64,000 bases of DNA from Pseudomonas sp. CFBP13508 (GTDB lineage: Bacteria; Pseudomonadota; Gammaproteobacteria; Pseudomonadales; Pseudomonadaceae), in contig NZ_QFZZ01000002.1 of NCBI RefSeq assembly GCF_005233515.1, forward strand, positions 620,001 through 684,000. The letters are read 5' to 3'. This document shows positions 16,242-24,531 of this stretch, piece after piece (positions within the stretch are counted from its first letter, which is position 1; every line of letters begins with the position of its first letter). A program made the position numbers and the translations under genes. The notes below the pieces were generated by a model. It had not been told where the DNA came from. It made no database searches and was given only the letters and a program-made list of their open reading frames with translations.

Positions 16242-18656
16242 ATGACCGACCAGCAAGATCGCCCGGACAACCACGACGATTACGAAACCGACCACATCGA
16301 ACACACCTCCTCCGGCACCGGCCTGGCGCTGCCCGGGCAAAACCTGCCGGACAAGGTCTACATCATCCCGATCCACAACCGTCCGTTCTTCCCGGCCCAG
16401 GTCCTGCCGGTCATCGTCAACGAAGAACCGTGGGCCGAAACCCTCGAACTGGTCAGCAAATCCGAACACCACTCCCTGGCCCTGTTCTTCATGGACACGC
16501 CCCAGGAAGACCCTCGCCACTTCGACACCGGCGCCCTCCCCGAATACGGCACGCTGGTCAAGGTCCACCACGCCAGCCGCGAAAACGGCAAACTGCAATT
16601 TGTCGCCCAGGGCCTGAGCCGTGTGCGCATCAAGACCTGGCTCAAGCACCATCGCCCGCCGTACCTGGTCGAAGTCGAATACCCGCACCAGCCCACCGAG
16701 CCGACCGACGAGGTCAAGGCCTACGGCATGGCGCTGATCAACGCGATCAAGGAACTGCTGCCGCTCAACCCGCTGTACAGCGAAGAGCTGAAGAACTACC
16801 TCAACCGCTTCAGCCCCAACGACCCATCGCCGCTGACCGACTTCGCCGCCGCCCTGACCTCCGCCACCGGCCCCGAGCTGCAAGAAGTGCTCGACTGCGT
16901 GCCGATGCTCAAGCGCATGGAGAAAGTCCTGCCGATGTTGCGCAAGGAAGTCGAAGTCGCGCGCCTGCAAAAGGAGATTTCGGCAGAAGTTAACCGCAAG
17001 ATCGGCGAGCATCAGCGCGAATTCTTTCTCAAGGAGCAACTCAAGGTCATCCAGCAGGAACTTGGCCTGACCAAGGACGACCGCAGCGCCGACCTCGAAC
17101 AGTTCCAACAGCGCCTCGAAGGCAAAACCCTGCCGGCGCAGGTGCAAAAACGCCTCGAAGAAGAAACCCACAAACTGTCGATTCTTGAAACCGGCTCGCC
17201 GGAATACGCGGTCACGCGCAATTATCTGGACTGGGCAACATCGGTACCGTGGGGCGTGTACGGCGAGGACAAACTCGACCTCAAGCACGCGCGCAAAATT
17301 CTCGACAAACACCATGCGGGCCTCGACGACATCAAGGATCGCATTCTCGAATTCCTCGCCGTCGGTGCGTACAAAGGCGAGATCAGCGGCTCGATCGTGC
17401 TGCTGGTCGGCCCGCCGGGTGTGGGTAAAACCAGCGTTGGAAAATCCATCGCCGAATCCCTCGGCCGGCCGTTCTACCGCTTCAGCGTCGGCGGCATGCG
17501 CGACGAAGCCGAAATCAAGGGCCACCGCCGCACCTACATTGGCGCGCAGCCGGGCAAACTGGTGCAAGCGTTGAAAGACGTCGAGGTGATGAACCCAGTG
17601 ATCATGCTCGACGAGATCGACAAGATGGGCCAGAGCTACCAGGGCGACCCGGCCTCGGCGCTGCTGGAAACCCTCGACCCGGAACAGAACGTCGAATTCC
17701 TCGACCACTACCTCGACCTGCGCATGGATCTGTCGAAGGTGCTGTTCGTCTGCACCGCCAACACCCTCGACTCGATCCCCGGCCCGTTGCTGGACCGGAT
17801 GGAAGTGATTCGCCTGTCCGGCTACATCACCGAAGAAAAAGTCGCCATCGCCAAGCGTCACCTGTGGCCGAAACTGCTGGAAAAGGCCGGCGTATCAAAA
17901 GGCAGCCTGAGCATCAGCGACACCGCGCTCAAAGCCCTGATCGACGGTTACGCCCGTGAAGCCGGCGTGCGTCAGCTGGAAAAGCAAATGGGCAAACTGG
18001 TGCGCAAAGCGGTGATGAAGCTGATCGACGATCCGAAAGCGGTGATCAAACTCGGGCCGAAAGACCTCGAAGCCTCGCTCGGCCATCCGGTGTTCCGTAA
18101 TGAACAAGTGCTGTCCGGCACCGGCGTGATTACCGGTCTGGCGTGGACCAGCATGGGCGGCGCCACCCTGCCGATCGAAGCCACGCGGATTCATACCTTG
18201 AATCGTGGGTTCAAGCTCACCGGGCAACTCGGCGATGTGATGAAGGAATCGGCGGAGATTGCCTACAGCTACGTCAGCTCGCACCTCAAGCAGTTTGGTG
18301 GTGACGCGAAGTTCTTCGACGAAGCCTTCGTCCACCTGCACGTACCCGAAGGCGCGACGCCAAAGGACGGCCCGAGCGCCGGCGTGACCATGGCCAGCGC
18401 CCTGCTCTCGCTCGCGCGCAATCAGCCGCCGAAAAAAGGCGTGGCAATGACCGGCGAACTGACCCTGACCGGGCATGTACTGCCGATCGGCGGCGTGCGC
18501 GAGAAGGTGATCGCGGCGCGGCGGCAGAAGATTTTCGAGCTGATTCTGCCGGAGCCGAACCGGGGTAATTTTGAAGAACTGCCGGATTATCTGAAGGAAG
18601 GGATAACCGTGCACTTTGCCAAGCGGTTTGCGGATGTGGCGAAGGTGTTGTTTTGA
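16242..18656 (+). CDS. ATP-dependent Lon-type protease, second paralogue (AsrA-like)
   Basis: 804 residues from the ATG at 16242 (a TTG five codons earlier is less likely). Lon domain order is complete: N-terminal LAN domain with VYIIPIHNRPFFPAQVLPV, coiled linker, AAA+ module with Walker A GPPGVGKTS and Walker B VIMLDEIDK, and protease domain with catalytic Ser in PKDGPSAGVTMA and Lys in LPIGGVREKVIAARR. The acidic N-terminal extension and the neighbouring icp gene match P. aeruginosa asrA (PA0779 beside PA0778), a second Lon involved in heat and antibiotic stress, rather than the lon next to clpX. It degrades damaged or regulatory proteins in the cytoplasm. Confidence 0.88.
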   Translation: MTDQQDRPDNHDDYETDHIEHTSSGTGLALPGQNLPDKVYIIPIHNRPFFPAQVLPVIVNEEPWAETLELVSKSEHHSLALFFMDTPQEDPRHFDTGALPEYGTLVKVHHASRENGKLQFVAQGLSRVRIKTWLKHHRPPYLVEVEYPHQPTEPTDEVKAYGMALINAIKELLPLNPLYSEELKNYLNRFSPNDPSPLTDFAAALTSATGPELQEVLDCVPMLKRMEKVLPMLRKEVEVARLQKEISAEVNRKIGEHQREFFLKEQLKVIQQELGLTKDDRSADLEQFQQRLEGKTLPAQVQKRLEEETHKLSILETGSPEYAVTRNYLDWATSVPWGVYGEDKLDLKHARKILDKHHAGLDDIKDRILEFLAVGAYKGEISGSIVLLVGPPGVGKTSVGKSIAESLGRPFYRFSVGGMRDEAEIKGHRRTYIGAQPGKLVQALKDVEVMNPVIMLDEIDKMGQSYQGDPASALLETLDPEQNVEFLDHYLDLRMDLSKVLFVCTANTLDSIPGPLLDRMEVIRLSGYITEEKVAIAKRHLWPKLLEKAGVSKGSLSISDTALKALIDGYAREAGVRQLEKQMGKLVRKAVMKLIDDPKAVIKLGPKDLEASLGHPVFRNEQVLSGTGVITGLAWTSMGGATLPIEATRIHTLNRGFKLTGQLGDVMKESAEIAYSYVSSHLKQFGGDAKFFDEAFVHLHVPEGATPKDGPSAGVTMASALLSLARNQPPKKGVAMTGELTLTGHVLPIGGVREKVIAARRQKIFELILPEPNRGNFEELPDYLKEGITVHFAKRFADVAKVLF

Positions 18657-18670
18657 CCGGTAGCCCGTAG

Positions 18671-18848
18671 CCCCTCACCCCAGCCCTCTCCCTAGGGAGA
18701 GGGAGCCGACCGAGTTGGCTTGCGCTATTCATCGACCTGAAATACCTAGGCGATTATGGATGCGCTGACGCGCGCTCAGGTCGGCATACCTCGCCAATAT
18801 CCCGCGGTCAGTCCCCTCTTCCTCTGGGAGAGGGCTAGGGTGAGGGCT
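18671..18848. repeat. CCCTCACCCC-type inverted-end element, copy 1
   Basis: About 180 bases bounded by CCCCTCACCCCAGCCCTCTC and GAGAGGGCTAGGGTGAGGG, which are inverse complements with few changes. Internal words CCGACCGAGTTGG and CGACCTGAAATACC recur in reverse orientation in the copy at 22107-22255. No open frame fits, so this looks like a small non-coding mobile or REP-like element. Confidence 0.75.
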
Positions 18849-18945
18849 TGGCGTTAGTCCAGTAAACGCGGCACCCGGCTGTCACACTTTGTCTCATCTT
18901 CAGTTATGCTCGCCGTTCGTCGTAACCGCCGGAGCTGCTGACCCC

Positions 18946-19338
18946 ATGTCCCCCATTCGCCTGTTTCTCCCCCTCGCCCTTTCCTTGCTGGCCGCCTGCG
19001 CCACGCAACCGAAACACAACGTGACCGTGGAAAAACAAAGCGAATGCCCCGTACGGCTCAATGTCGGGCAAAACCTGATCATCAGCCTGCCAAGCAACCC
19101 GACCACCGGCTACCGCTGGGCGATTCAGGATTCGGCTGGCGGCGTGTTGCGCGCGCTCAGCCCGGAGGTTTACAGCAATCCGGAAGATGCCGGCGTGGTG
19201 GGCGCAGCGGGGGTTTCGACCTGGCGCTTCCAGGCCTTCGCGGCCGGCACCGGGCGTTTGCGCCTGACTTCGCAACAACCGTGGGCACCGGAAGTGCTGC
19301 CAGTGGAAACCTTTGACTGCGCCATTTCGGTAAATTGA
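18946..19338 (+). CDS. icp: Chagasin-type cysteine protease inhibitor lipoprotein (I42 family)
   Basis: 130 residues from ATG 18946, which starts the signal peptide MSPIRLFLPLALSLLAAC with a lipobox (LAAC). The mature part has the chagasin loops: SNPTTGYRW (NPTTG loop), GVVGAAGVSTWRF in the GxxG region and a late RLTSQQPW loop. These three loops insert into papain-type active sites. In P. aeruginosa the orthologue PA0778 (icp) inhibits clan CA cysteine peptidases and is next to asrA, as here. It is probably anchored in the periplasm. Confidence 0.85.
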   Translation: MSPIRLFLPLALSLLAACATQPKHNVTVEKQSECPVRLNVGQNLIISLPSNPTTGYRWAIQDSAGGVLRALSPEVYSNPEDAGVVGAAGVSTWRFQAFAAGTGRLRLTSQQPWAPEVLPVETFDCAISVN

Positions 19339-19340
19339 TC

Positions 19341-19553
19341 GTGTGCTGGCTGATTCTGGCGCTGATGGGCGCGGTGACGTTTCTCTACGGTGTCAGCACC
19401 CATGCGGCGTTGCTGTGCCTGTTGGTCATACCATTGCCGTTGCTGGCGCTGCTCGGCTGGCTGCACGATGCGCCGCCCAGCGACTATCGGCGCTGGATCA
19501 GCCTGGTCCAGCTACCGGCTGGACCAGTAGGGCATCGCCGCTTCGGCGTTTAA
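19341..19553 (+). CDS. Small hydrophobic membrane protein, function unknown
   Basis: 70 residues from a GTG at 19341, two bases after the icp stop; a TTG at 19335 would overlap that stop. The first 45 residues form two hydrophobic segments (WLILALMGAVTFLYGV, ALLCLLVIPLPLLALLGWL), followed by a polar tail. Tight spacing with icp supports translation as the second cistron. No Shine-Dalgarno stands out and I recognise no family, so this is a probable but not certain gene. Confidence 0.5.
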   Translation: MCWLILALMGAVTFLYGVSTHAALLCLLVIPLPLLALLGWLHDAPPSDYRRWISLVQLPAGPVGHRRFGV

Positions 19554-19623
19554 TAACGATGAAAAACTTAACCAAAGTTCATAACCATAAACTGCTCAAC
19601 GTATCTCGAAACGTTATAAAAAC

Positions 19624-19652
19624 CTGTCAGTTCTGACAGTAGCCGGTATATT
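19624..19652 (+). promoter_or_regulatory. Palindrome overlapping a putative promoter of the orphan gene
   Basis: CTGTCAGTTCTGACAG (19624-19639) is a perfect inverted repeat with 7-bp arms. Its left arm could serve as a weak -35 (CTGTCA) with TATATT at 19647-19652 as -10 after a 17-bp spacer, so a protein bound to the palindrome would block polymerase. The promoter assignment is tentative; the palindrome is certain. Confidence 0.5.
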
Positions 19653-19711
19653 CCTGCCTGCTTAGTATTCCTTGGGTTAACTCATCACCAATCTAACCAA
19701 GGAAGAACACC

Positions 19712-20194
19712 ATGAGCTTTTTCAAGAAGAAAACTTCTGCACATCAGTTGGATCCTTTTATCTCCGTCAACTGCGATCTCAAGGCCAAAATTTCCAACCG
19801 AGTAGAGCTTTATACTCAAAACTTTGAATTCGCTCAGGACAGCAACAGCGATTCGATTGCACTGCTTGGGCGTGCCTATGAAAACGGCTTTGGCAGTTCA
19901 AAAAAAGGGATGAGCTTCGTTTTTTCCCGCAATATTCAATCAGACACTTATACCCCTGGCGCAGCGTTCCCGTTTCAAGAACTCTATTATTTCGAGTCTG
20001 GCGCCAATGACGATTTCTTGACTTTCTACACTTACAAACCTGAAAGCGGGAGTGTTTCCGTTGAGGTCGTGGCAAACAGCTCTGAACAGTTGAGCTACAT
20101 TTTGAACTTTGACTTTAAAGGCAAGGACGATAGGACCGAAACTCTGCGAGTCGTTGGTGAAGCAAAATTCAATGTGTTTATGCGTAGTCGGTAA
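19712..20194 (+). CDS. Orphan protein of unknown function, lower GC
   Basis: 160 residues, with a strong AAGGAAG site before the ATG. There is no signal peptide or membrane segment. The sequence is rich in Ser, Asn, Phe and aromatic beta-strand patterns (VELYTQNFEFAQD, FSRNIQSDTYTPGAAFPFQELYYFESG, SVSVEVVANSSEQLSYILNFDF), suggesting an all-beta fold. I do not recognise a family. Codon use is visibly more AT-rich than its neighbours, and it has its own promoter-like palindrome and terminator, so it appears to be a self-contained inserted unit between the asrA-icp group and cmoAB. Confidence 0.8.
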   Translation: MSFFKKKTSAHQLDPFISVNCDLKAKISNRVELYTQNFEFAQDSNSDSIALLGRAYENGFGSSKKGMSFVFSRNIQSDTYTPGAAFPFQELYYFESGANDDFLTFYTYKPESGSVSVEVVANSSEQLSYILNFDFKGKDDRTETLRVVGEAKFNVFMRSR

Positions 20195-20207
20195 TTCACC
20201 CTGATGA

Positions 20208-20244
20208 TGAATGACCAAGTCTCGCTCCTCGACTTGGTCATTCA
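20208..20244 (+). terminator. Strong hairpin after the orphan gene
   Basis: A perfect 14-bp stem (TGAATGACCAAGTC / GACTTGGTCATTCA) with a 9-base loop begins 14 bases after the stop. Only a short T-rich run follows, but the stem and position fit a terminator. Confidence 0.7.
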
Positions 20245-20379
20245 TTGCTCCTTCCCGCCATCCGCTGCACGCGCTGCCTGGCAGAGCAATATCCCCGCGC
20301 TTTATCAGACAACCCAAGCATCCGCGTCCCACTTTGGCTAAAATGCCGGCCTTTTCCATCGACACCGCCGGACGCCGCC

Positions 20380-21123
20380 GTGAGCAAAGAACCCGATCGC
20401 CTATTCGCCCAGCCCTTGGCCCAGGTGCCTGACTTCGCCTTCAATGAAGACGTGGTGCGGGTGTTCCCGGACATGATCAAGCGCTCGGTGCCGGGTTACC
20501 CGACCATCGTCGAAAACCTCGGCGTGCTCGCCGCGCAATTCGCCCAGCCCAACAGCGTGCTCTACGACCTCGGTTCGTCGCTCGGCGCAGTCACTCAAGC
20601 CCTGCGCCGTCATGTACGCACCGACGGTTGCCGGGTCATCGCGGTGGATAACTCGGCGGCGATGGTCGAGCGCTGTCGCGAATACCTCAACGGTCAGGAT
20701 TCGATGTTTCAGGAACTGCTGCCGGTGGAGGTAATTGAGGGCGATATCCTCGCGCTGCAATTTGAGCCCGCCTCCGTAGTCGCGCTGAACTTCACCCTGC
20801 AATTCATCGCCCCGGACCAGCGCACCGCGTTGCTCTCGCGGATTCGCCAATCGTTGTTGCCCGGCGGCGCGCTGATTCTCTCGGAAAAGCTGCGCTTCAA
20901 CGATGCCGAAGAGCACGCGCTGCTCACCGACCTGCACGTAGCGTTCAAACGCGCCAACGGCTACAGCGAACTGGAAATCGCCCAGAAGCGCAGCGCCATC
21001 GAAAACGTCATGAAGCCCGACAGCCTCGAAGAACACCGCGAACGCCTGCTGGCCGCCGGGTTCTCGAAAGTCGTGCCGTGGTTCCAGTGTCTTAACTTTG
21101 CCTCGTTGATTGCCTTGCCATGA
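20380..21123 (+). CDS. cmoA: Carboxy-S-adenosyl-L-methionine synthase
   Basis: 247 residues from a GTG at 20380, which gives the usual CmoA beginning [12 protein letters not shown]...[16 protein letters not shown] class I methyltransferase fold is evident ([16 protein letters not shown] as motif [16 protein letters not shown] as motif II). CmoA converts SAM and prephenate to carboxy-SAM, the cofactor used by CmoB to make cmo5U at the wobble position of several tRNAs. Its stop overlaps the cmoB start (ATGA). An in-frame extension upstream runs through the intergenic region and is not supported. Confidence 0.93.
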   Translation: MSKEPDRLFAQPLAQVPDFAFNEDVVRVFPDMIKRSVPGYPTIVENLGVLAAQFAQPNSVLYDLGSSLGAVTQALRRHVRTDGCRVIAVDNSAAMVERCREYLNGQDSMFQELLPVEVIEGDILALQFEPASVVALNFTLQFIAPDQRTALLSRIRQSLLPGGALILSEKLRFNDAEEHALLTDLHVAFKRANGYSELEIAQKRSAIENVMKPDSLEEHRERLLAAGFSKVVPWFQCLNFASLIALP

Positions 21124-22076
21124 TTGATCTGTCCCCCCTCGCCCGCCGTCTGGCCGGTACACCGCTGGCCGAATGGGCCAACACCCTGCAAGCGCAACTC
21201 GACAAGAAAATGGACAAAGGCCACGGCGATCTGGAGCGCTGGCAAAGTGCGCTGGACGCCTTGCCGAAGATCCAGCCAAGCGAAGTCGACCTGCTCAACG
21301 GCCTGAAACTCGACACCGATTGCGACGACGACACTCGCGCACAGATGCGCACCGCGCTGATGGGCCTCTCGCCGTGGCGCAAAGGGCCGTTCGATCTGTT
21401 CGGTGTGCATGTCGACACCGAATGGCGTTCGGACTGGAAGTGGTCGCGGGTCTCCCCGCACCTCGACCTGAAGGGCAAACGCATCCTCGATGTCGGCTGC
21501 GGCAACGGCTACTACATGTGGCGCATGCTCGGCGCCGGTGCCGACAGCGTGATCGGTGTCGACCCCAACTGGCTGTTCTTCTGCCAGTTCCAGGCCGTGC
21601 AACGCTACCTGTCCGAGCCGAATGCCTGGCACCTGCCATTCCCGTTCGAAGACCTGCCGCCGAATCTGGAAGGCTTCGACACGGTGTTTTCCATGGGCGT
21701 GTTCTATCACCGTCGCTCGCCGATCGAGCATTTGCTGGCGCTGAAGGATTGCCTGGTCAAGGGCGGCGAACTGGTGCTGGAAACCCTGGTGGTCAAAGGC
21801 GACAAGCATCAGGTGCTGGTGCCGGAAGATCGCTACGCGCAGATGCGCAACGTGTGGTTTTTACCGTCGGTGCCGGCGCTTGAGCTGTGGCTGCGGCGGG
21901 CGGGTTTCAGCGATATTCGTTGCGTGGATGTCAGCACAACCACGGTGGAGGAACAGCGCGGGACGGAGTGGATGAAGTATCAATCGCTGAGCGATTTTCT
22001 GGATCCCGAGGATCACAGCAAAACCATTGAAGGGCTGCCGGCGCCGATGCGGGCGGTTATCGTCGCCAGGAAGTAA
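21120..22076 (+). CDS. cmoB: tRNA U34 carboxymethyltransferase
   Basis: 318 residues, full length for CmoB. After an N-terminal helical domain comes the SAM motif [21 protein letters not shown] with the following [12 protein letters not shown], and downstream [16 protein letters not shown] and the typical [20 protein letters not shown]. It transfers the carboxymethyl group of carboxy-SAM to 5-hydroxyuridine at tRNA position 34. It is translationally coupled to cmoA by a four-base overlap. Confidence 0.95.
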   Translation: MIDLSPLARRLAGTPLAEWANTLQAQLDKKMDKGHGDLERWQSALDALPKIQPSEVDLLNGLKLDTDCDDDTRAQMRTALMGLSPWRKGPFDLFGVHVDTEWRSDWKWSRVSPHLDLKGKRILDVGCGNGYYMWRMLGAGADSVIGVDPNWLFFCQFQAVQRYLSEPNAWHLPFPFEDLPPNLEGFDTVFSMGVFYHRRSPIEHLLALKDCLVKGGELVLETLVVKGDKHQVLVPEDRYAQMRNVWFLPSVPALELWLRRAGFSDIRCVDVSTTTVEEQRGTEWMKYQSLSDFLDPEDHSKTIEGLPAPMRAVIVARK

Positions 22077-22106
22077 GCGTATTTTCCCATGACCGCGGTG
22101 GGCCTA

Positions 22107-22255
22107 CCCCTCACCCCAGCCCTCTCCCCAGGGAGAGGGAGCTGATTGTTGAGCTATTCAAAACTTGCGTCCGACTCGGTATTTCAGGTCGGCGGATTTG
22201 GTCCATCCAACTCGGTCGGTCCCCTCTCCCTCTGGGAGAGGGTTAGGGTGAGGGG
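22107..22255. repeat. CCCTCACCCC-type inverted-end element, copy 2 (flipped)
   Basis: About 150 bases with the same CCCCTCACCCCAGCCCTCTC and GAGAGGGTTAGGGTGAGGGG ends as the copy at 18671. Internal words GGTATTTCAGGTCGG and CAACTCGGTCGG are the inverse complements of those in copy 1, so the unit is in the opposite orientation. The distal arm runs up to and slightly into the 3' end of tadA. Confidence 0.75.
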
Positions 22256-22743
22256 CTTTTGGTGCGTCTGGCGCGGAAAAATTCGGTCAGCACCGCGCCA
22301 CATTCTTCAGCCAGCACCCCGCCCTCATACAACACCCGGTGATTCAAAAAGCCCTGGGTAAAAAACTGCCCCTGGCTCTGCACAATTCCCGCCTTGGGTT
22401 CCAGCGCGCCATACACCACCCGCGCCACCCGCGAATGCACGATCAACCCGGCGCACATGCTGCACGGTTCCAGCGTCACGTACAGCGTACTGCCCGGCAG
22501 GCGATAGTTATCCACTGCCTGCGCAGCGGCGCGGATCGCGACCATTTCCGCATGGGCACTCGGATCGCTGGTGCTGATCGGGCAATTGAAGCCGCGACCG
22601 ATGACCACGCCATCCTGCACCAGCACCGCGCCCACCGGCACCTCACCGAGGGCGGCGCCCTGTGCGGCGAGGGTCAGGGCTTCGCGCATGAAATCGCGGT
22701 CGCGGCTGCGGTCGATGATCGCCGCCGGGCGGATCTGGCGCAT
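22243..22743 (-). CDS. tadA: tRNA-specific adenosine deaminase
   Basis: 166 residues from ATG 22743, whose A is the last base of the multicopper oxidase stop (TGATG). Zinc-deaminase motifs are intact: HAEM with the catalytic Glu and PCSMCAG with the two Zn cysteines; PVGAVLV and GRGFN are also typical. TadA deaminates A34 to inosine in tRNA-Arg(ACG). The C-terminal tail RRTKSPSP is read from the arm of the adjoining repeat element, so the last residues may be strain specific. The open frame upstream of 22743 is inside the oxidase gene and is not counted. Confidence 0.95.
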   Translation of the reverse strand: MRQIRPAAIIDRSRDRDFMREALTLAAQGAALGEVPVGAVLVQDGVVIGRGFNCPISTSDPSAHAEMVAIRAAAQAVDNYRLPGSTLYVTLEPCSMCAGLIVHSRVARVVYGALEPKAGIVQSQGQFFTQGFLNHRVLYEGGVLAEECGAVLTEFFRARRTKSPSP

Positions 22744-24119
22744 CACTTCACCTCGATCGCGGCCATCAGGCCGGTTTCCATGTGGTCGATGACATGGCAG
22801 TGGAACATCCACACCCCCGGGTTATCCGCCACCAGCGCCACTTGCGCACGCTCGTTCTTGCCCAGCAGATAAGTGTCGGTGAAATACGGTACGACTTTGT
22901 GCCGGTTCGACGCGATCACCTTGAAGCTCATACCGTGCAGGTGGATCGGGTGCTGGTACTGGGTCATGTTCTTCAATTCGAAAATATAGCTCTGGCCCAG
23001 TTTCAGGCTGGCAATCGGTCGATCAGCACAGGTCTTGTCGGTGATGTCCCAGGCCTTGCCGTTGATCTGCCAGAGGCTCGGCGGCTTGCCGTTTTCGGTG
23101 TTCACCGAGACCGAACCGACCCATTCGAAATTGAAGTTGAGTTTCTCCGCATTGGCCAGATCCGGCTCGGCCACCGGGTTGGCCGGCAGGGCTTTCGGCC
23201 AGTCCGTCGGCGCATCGGTGTTGGCCACTGACCGCAGCGTGCCCAGGCGCACCGGGCCGTTGCGCAGCGACAACTCTTCACCGGCCGCCGGCGCCTTGAT
23301 CGCCAGGCAAATGCGCATGCCGGGGCCGAGCCAGTATTCCTTGCCCAGTGGCCGAGGCTCGACCGGGTTGCCATCGAGTGCGTAGATTTTCGCTTCGACC
23401 CCAGGAATATTGATGCGATAGGTCAGGGTGTTGTCGAGGTTGAGCAAACGCACCCGGGTGATCTGCCCGGCCGGCAGATCAATCACCGGCAACGGCACGC
23501 CATTGATCGTCGACAGCCGCCCGGCGGTACCGCCACGGGCTGCTTCGCGGGGGATGCTGAATTCGACGAACTGACCTTGCTCATCGATGTGCCAGTTCTT
23601 CAGGCTCAGGGTTTTCTCGTACTTGAAGCCGGTGGGTTCGCGCTCTTCGATGATCAGCGGCCCGACCAGCCCGCGACCCAGTTCCTCGCTGCTGCTGACA
23701 TGCGGGTGATACCAGTAGCTGCCGGCGTCCGGCACGCGGAACTTGTAGTCGAAGTATTCGCCCGGCAATACCGGCAGTTGCGACACATAAGGCACGCCGT
23801 CCATCTCCAGCGGCAGGCGAATGCCGTGCCAGTGAATGGTGGTCGCCACCGGCAGGTGATTGATGAAGCGCACCCGCAGCCATTCACCCTGGCGCACGCG
23901 CAACTCGGTGCCCGGCGCCGAAGGGCCGAACGCCCAGGCCTCGGTCTTGTGCCCCGGCACCAGCTCGACGTCGAGCGGCGCGGCGATCAGTTCATAATCG
24001 TGGCCGGCCTCGGCGTCGGCCATCTTGCCCAGCCAGTAACGCGACGCGCCTCCCGCGCCCACGCCAACGACAACAAGACCGGCCAGGCCACCGAGGATTT
24101 GGCGACGGGTAAAGGACAT
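22743..24119 (-). CDS. Multicopper oxidase, periplasmic (Tat-exported)
   Basis: 458 residues from ATG 24119, beginning with a twin-arginine signal (SFTRRQILGGLAGLVVVG). All four copper motifs are present: HWHG, WYHPH, HPIHLHGMSF and HCHVIDHMETGLM, the last with a Met axial ligand to the type 1 copper. Three cupredoxin domains fit the length. Family members oxidise Cu(I), phenols or metals in the periplasm; the substrate cannot be told from sequence. It is coupled to tadA by a one-base overlap. In P. aeruginosa, as I recall, the homologous pair lies next to guaA; here 14 kb of other genes intervene. Confidence 0.88.
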   Translation of the reverse strand: MSFTRRQILGGLAGLVVVGVGAGGASRYWLGKMADAEAGHDYELIAAPLDVELVPGHKTEAWAFGPSAPGTELRVRQGEWLRVRFINHLPVATTIHWHGIRLPLEMDGVPYVSQLPVLPGEYFDYKFRVPDAGSYWYHPHVSSSEELGRGLVGPLIIEEREPTGFKYEKTLSLKNWHIDEQGQFVEFSIPREAARGGTAGRLSTINGVPLPVIDLPAGQITRVRLLNLDNTLTYRINIPGVEAKIYALDGNPVEPRPLGKEYWLGPGMRICLAIKAPAAGEELSLRNGPVRLGTLRSVANTDAPTDWPKALPANPVAEPDLANAEKLNFNFEWVGSVSVNTENGKPPSLWQINGKAWDITDKTCADRPIASLKLGQSYIFELKNMTQYQHPIHLHGMSFKVIASNRHKVVPYFTDTYLLGKNERAQVALVADNPGVWMFHCHVIDHMETGLMAAIEVK

Positions 24120-24203
24120 GAACTCAACTACCTCACGTATCAGCGACAGACCCCGAGGGATCCGCAAAAAGGCGAATACGATACACCCGCAGTTGAGAAA
24201 CAG

Positions 24204-24241
24204 TAAGGGCGACCTACGGCCGCACGTCTTGTCGGCCCTTA
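24204..24241 (-). terminator. Hairpin at the end of the trehalose PTS operon
   Basis: TAAGGGCCGAC and GGTCGCCCTTA (minus-strand sense) form a long stem with one bulge, starting within the stop codon of the EIIB-like gene. A T-rich stretch follows weakly. It probably ends the five-gene operon. Confidence 0.55.
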
Positions 24242-24529
24242 TGCGCGCAGCCCGGTAATCAGGTGCAGCACGCCGCCCTCAAGCGGCATGACGCCCGCCA
24301 CACCGGCCACACTCAGGGCCTGACGGTCGACACGGGCCTCGTCATGCAGCGCCACGCGCACCCGGGTCAGCGCCAGCGGTTGCTGCGACTTGAGGTTATC
24401 CACACCCCCCAGCGCCGCAACAATCTCAGCGCTCAAGCCGGCAACCGGTTCGGCGACGGCTTTCACCTCATCCGGGACCAGATCCGGCGTCAGTGCTTTC
24501 CAGAATGCCTGCTGCAATTTGTCGAACAT
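24239..24529 (-). CDS. EIIB-like PTS domain protein without active-site cysteine
   Basis: 96 residues from ATG 24529, with GGAG eight bases upstream; a TTG at 24535 overlaps the stop of the EI fusion gene. The pattern LGGVDNLKSQQP...LTRVRVALHDEARVDRQAL..AGVAGVMPLEGGVLHLITG is that of glucose-family EIIB domains. In phosphorylating EIIBs the motif is CxTRLR; here it is ALTRVR, the Cys column being Ala (codon 24373-24371), and the protein has no cysteine. It cannot accept phosphate in the normal way. It is the last gene of the trehalose operon, and treB has its own normal EIIB. A regulatory or scaffold role is possible; decay without selection is also possible. Confidence 0.75.
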   Translation of the reverse strand: MFDKLQQAFWKALTPDLVPDEVKAVAEPVAGLSAEIVAALGGVDNLKSQQPLALTRVRVALHDEARVDRQALSVAGVAGVMPLEGGVLHLITGLRA

Positions 24530-24531
24530 GT

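Noticed and set aside
22744..22812. Longer tadA start 23 codons upstream
   Set aside because: The extension lies wholly inside the multicopper oxidase gene, and the TGATG overlap gives a natural start at 22743.
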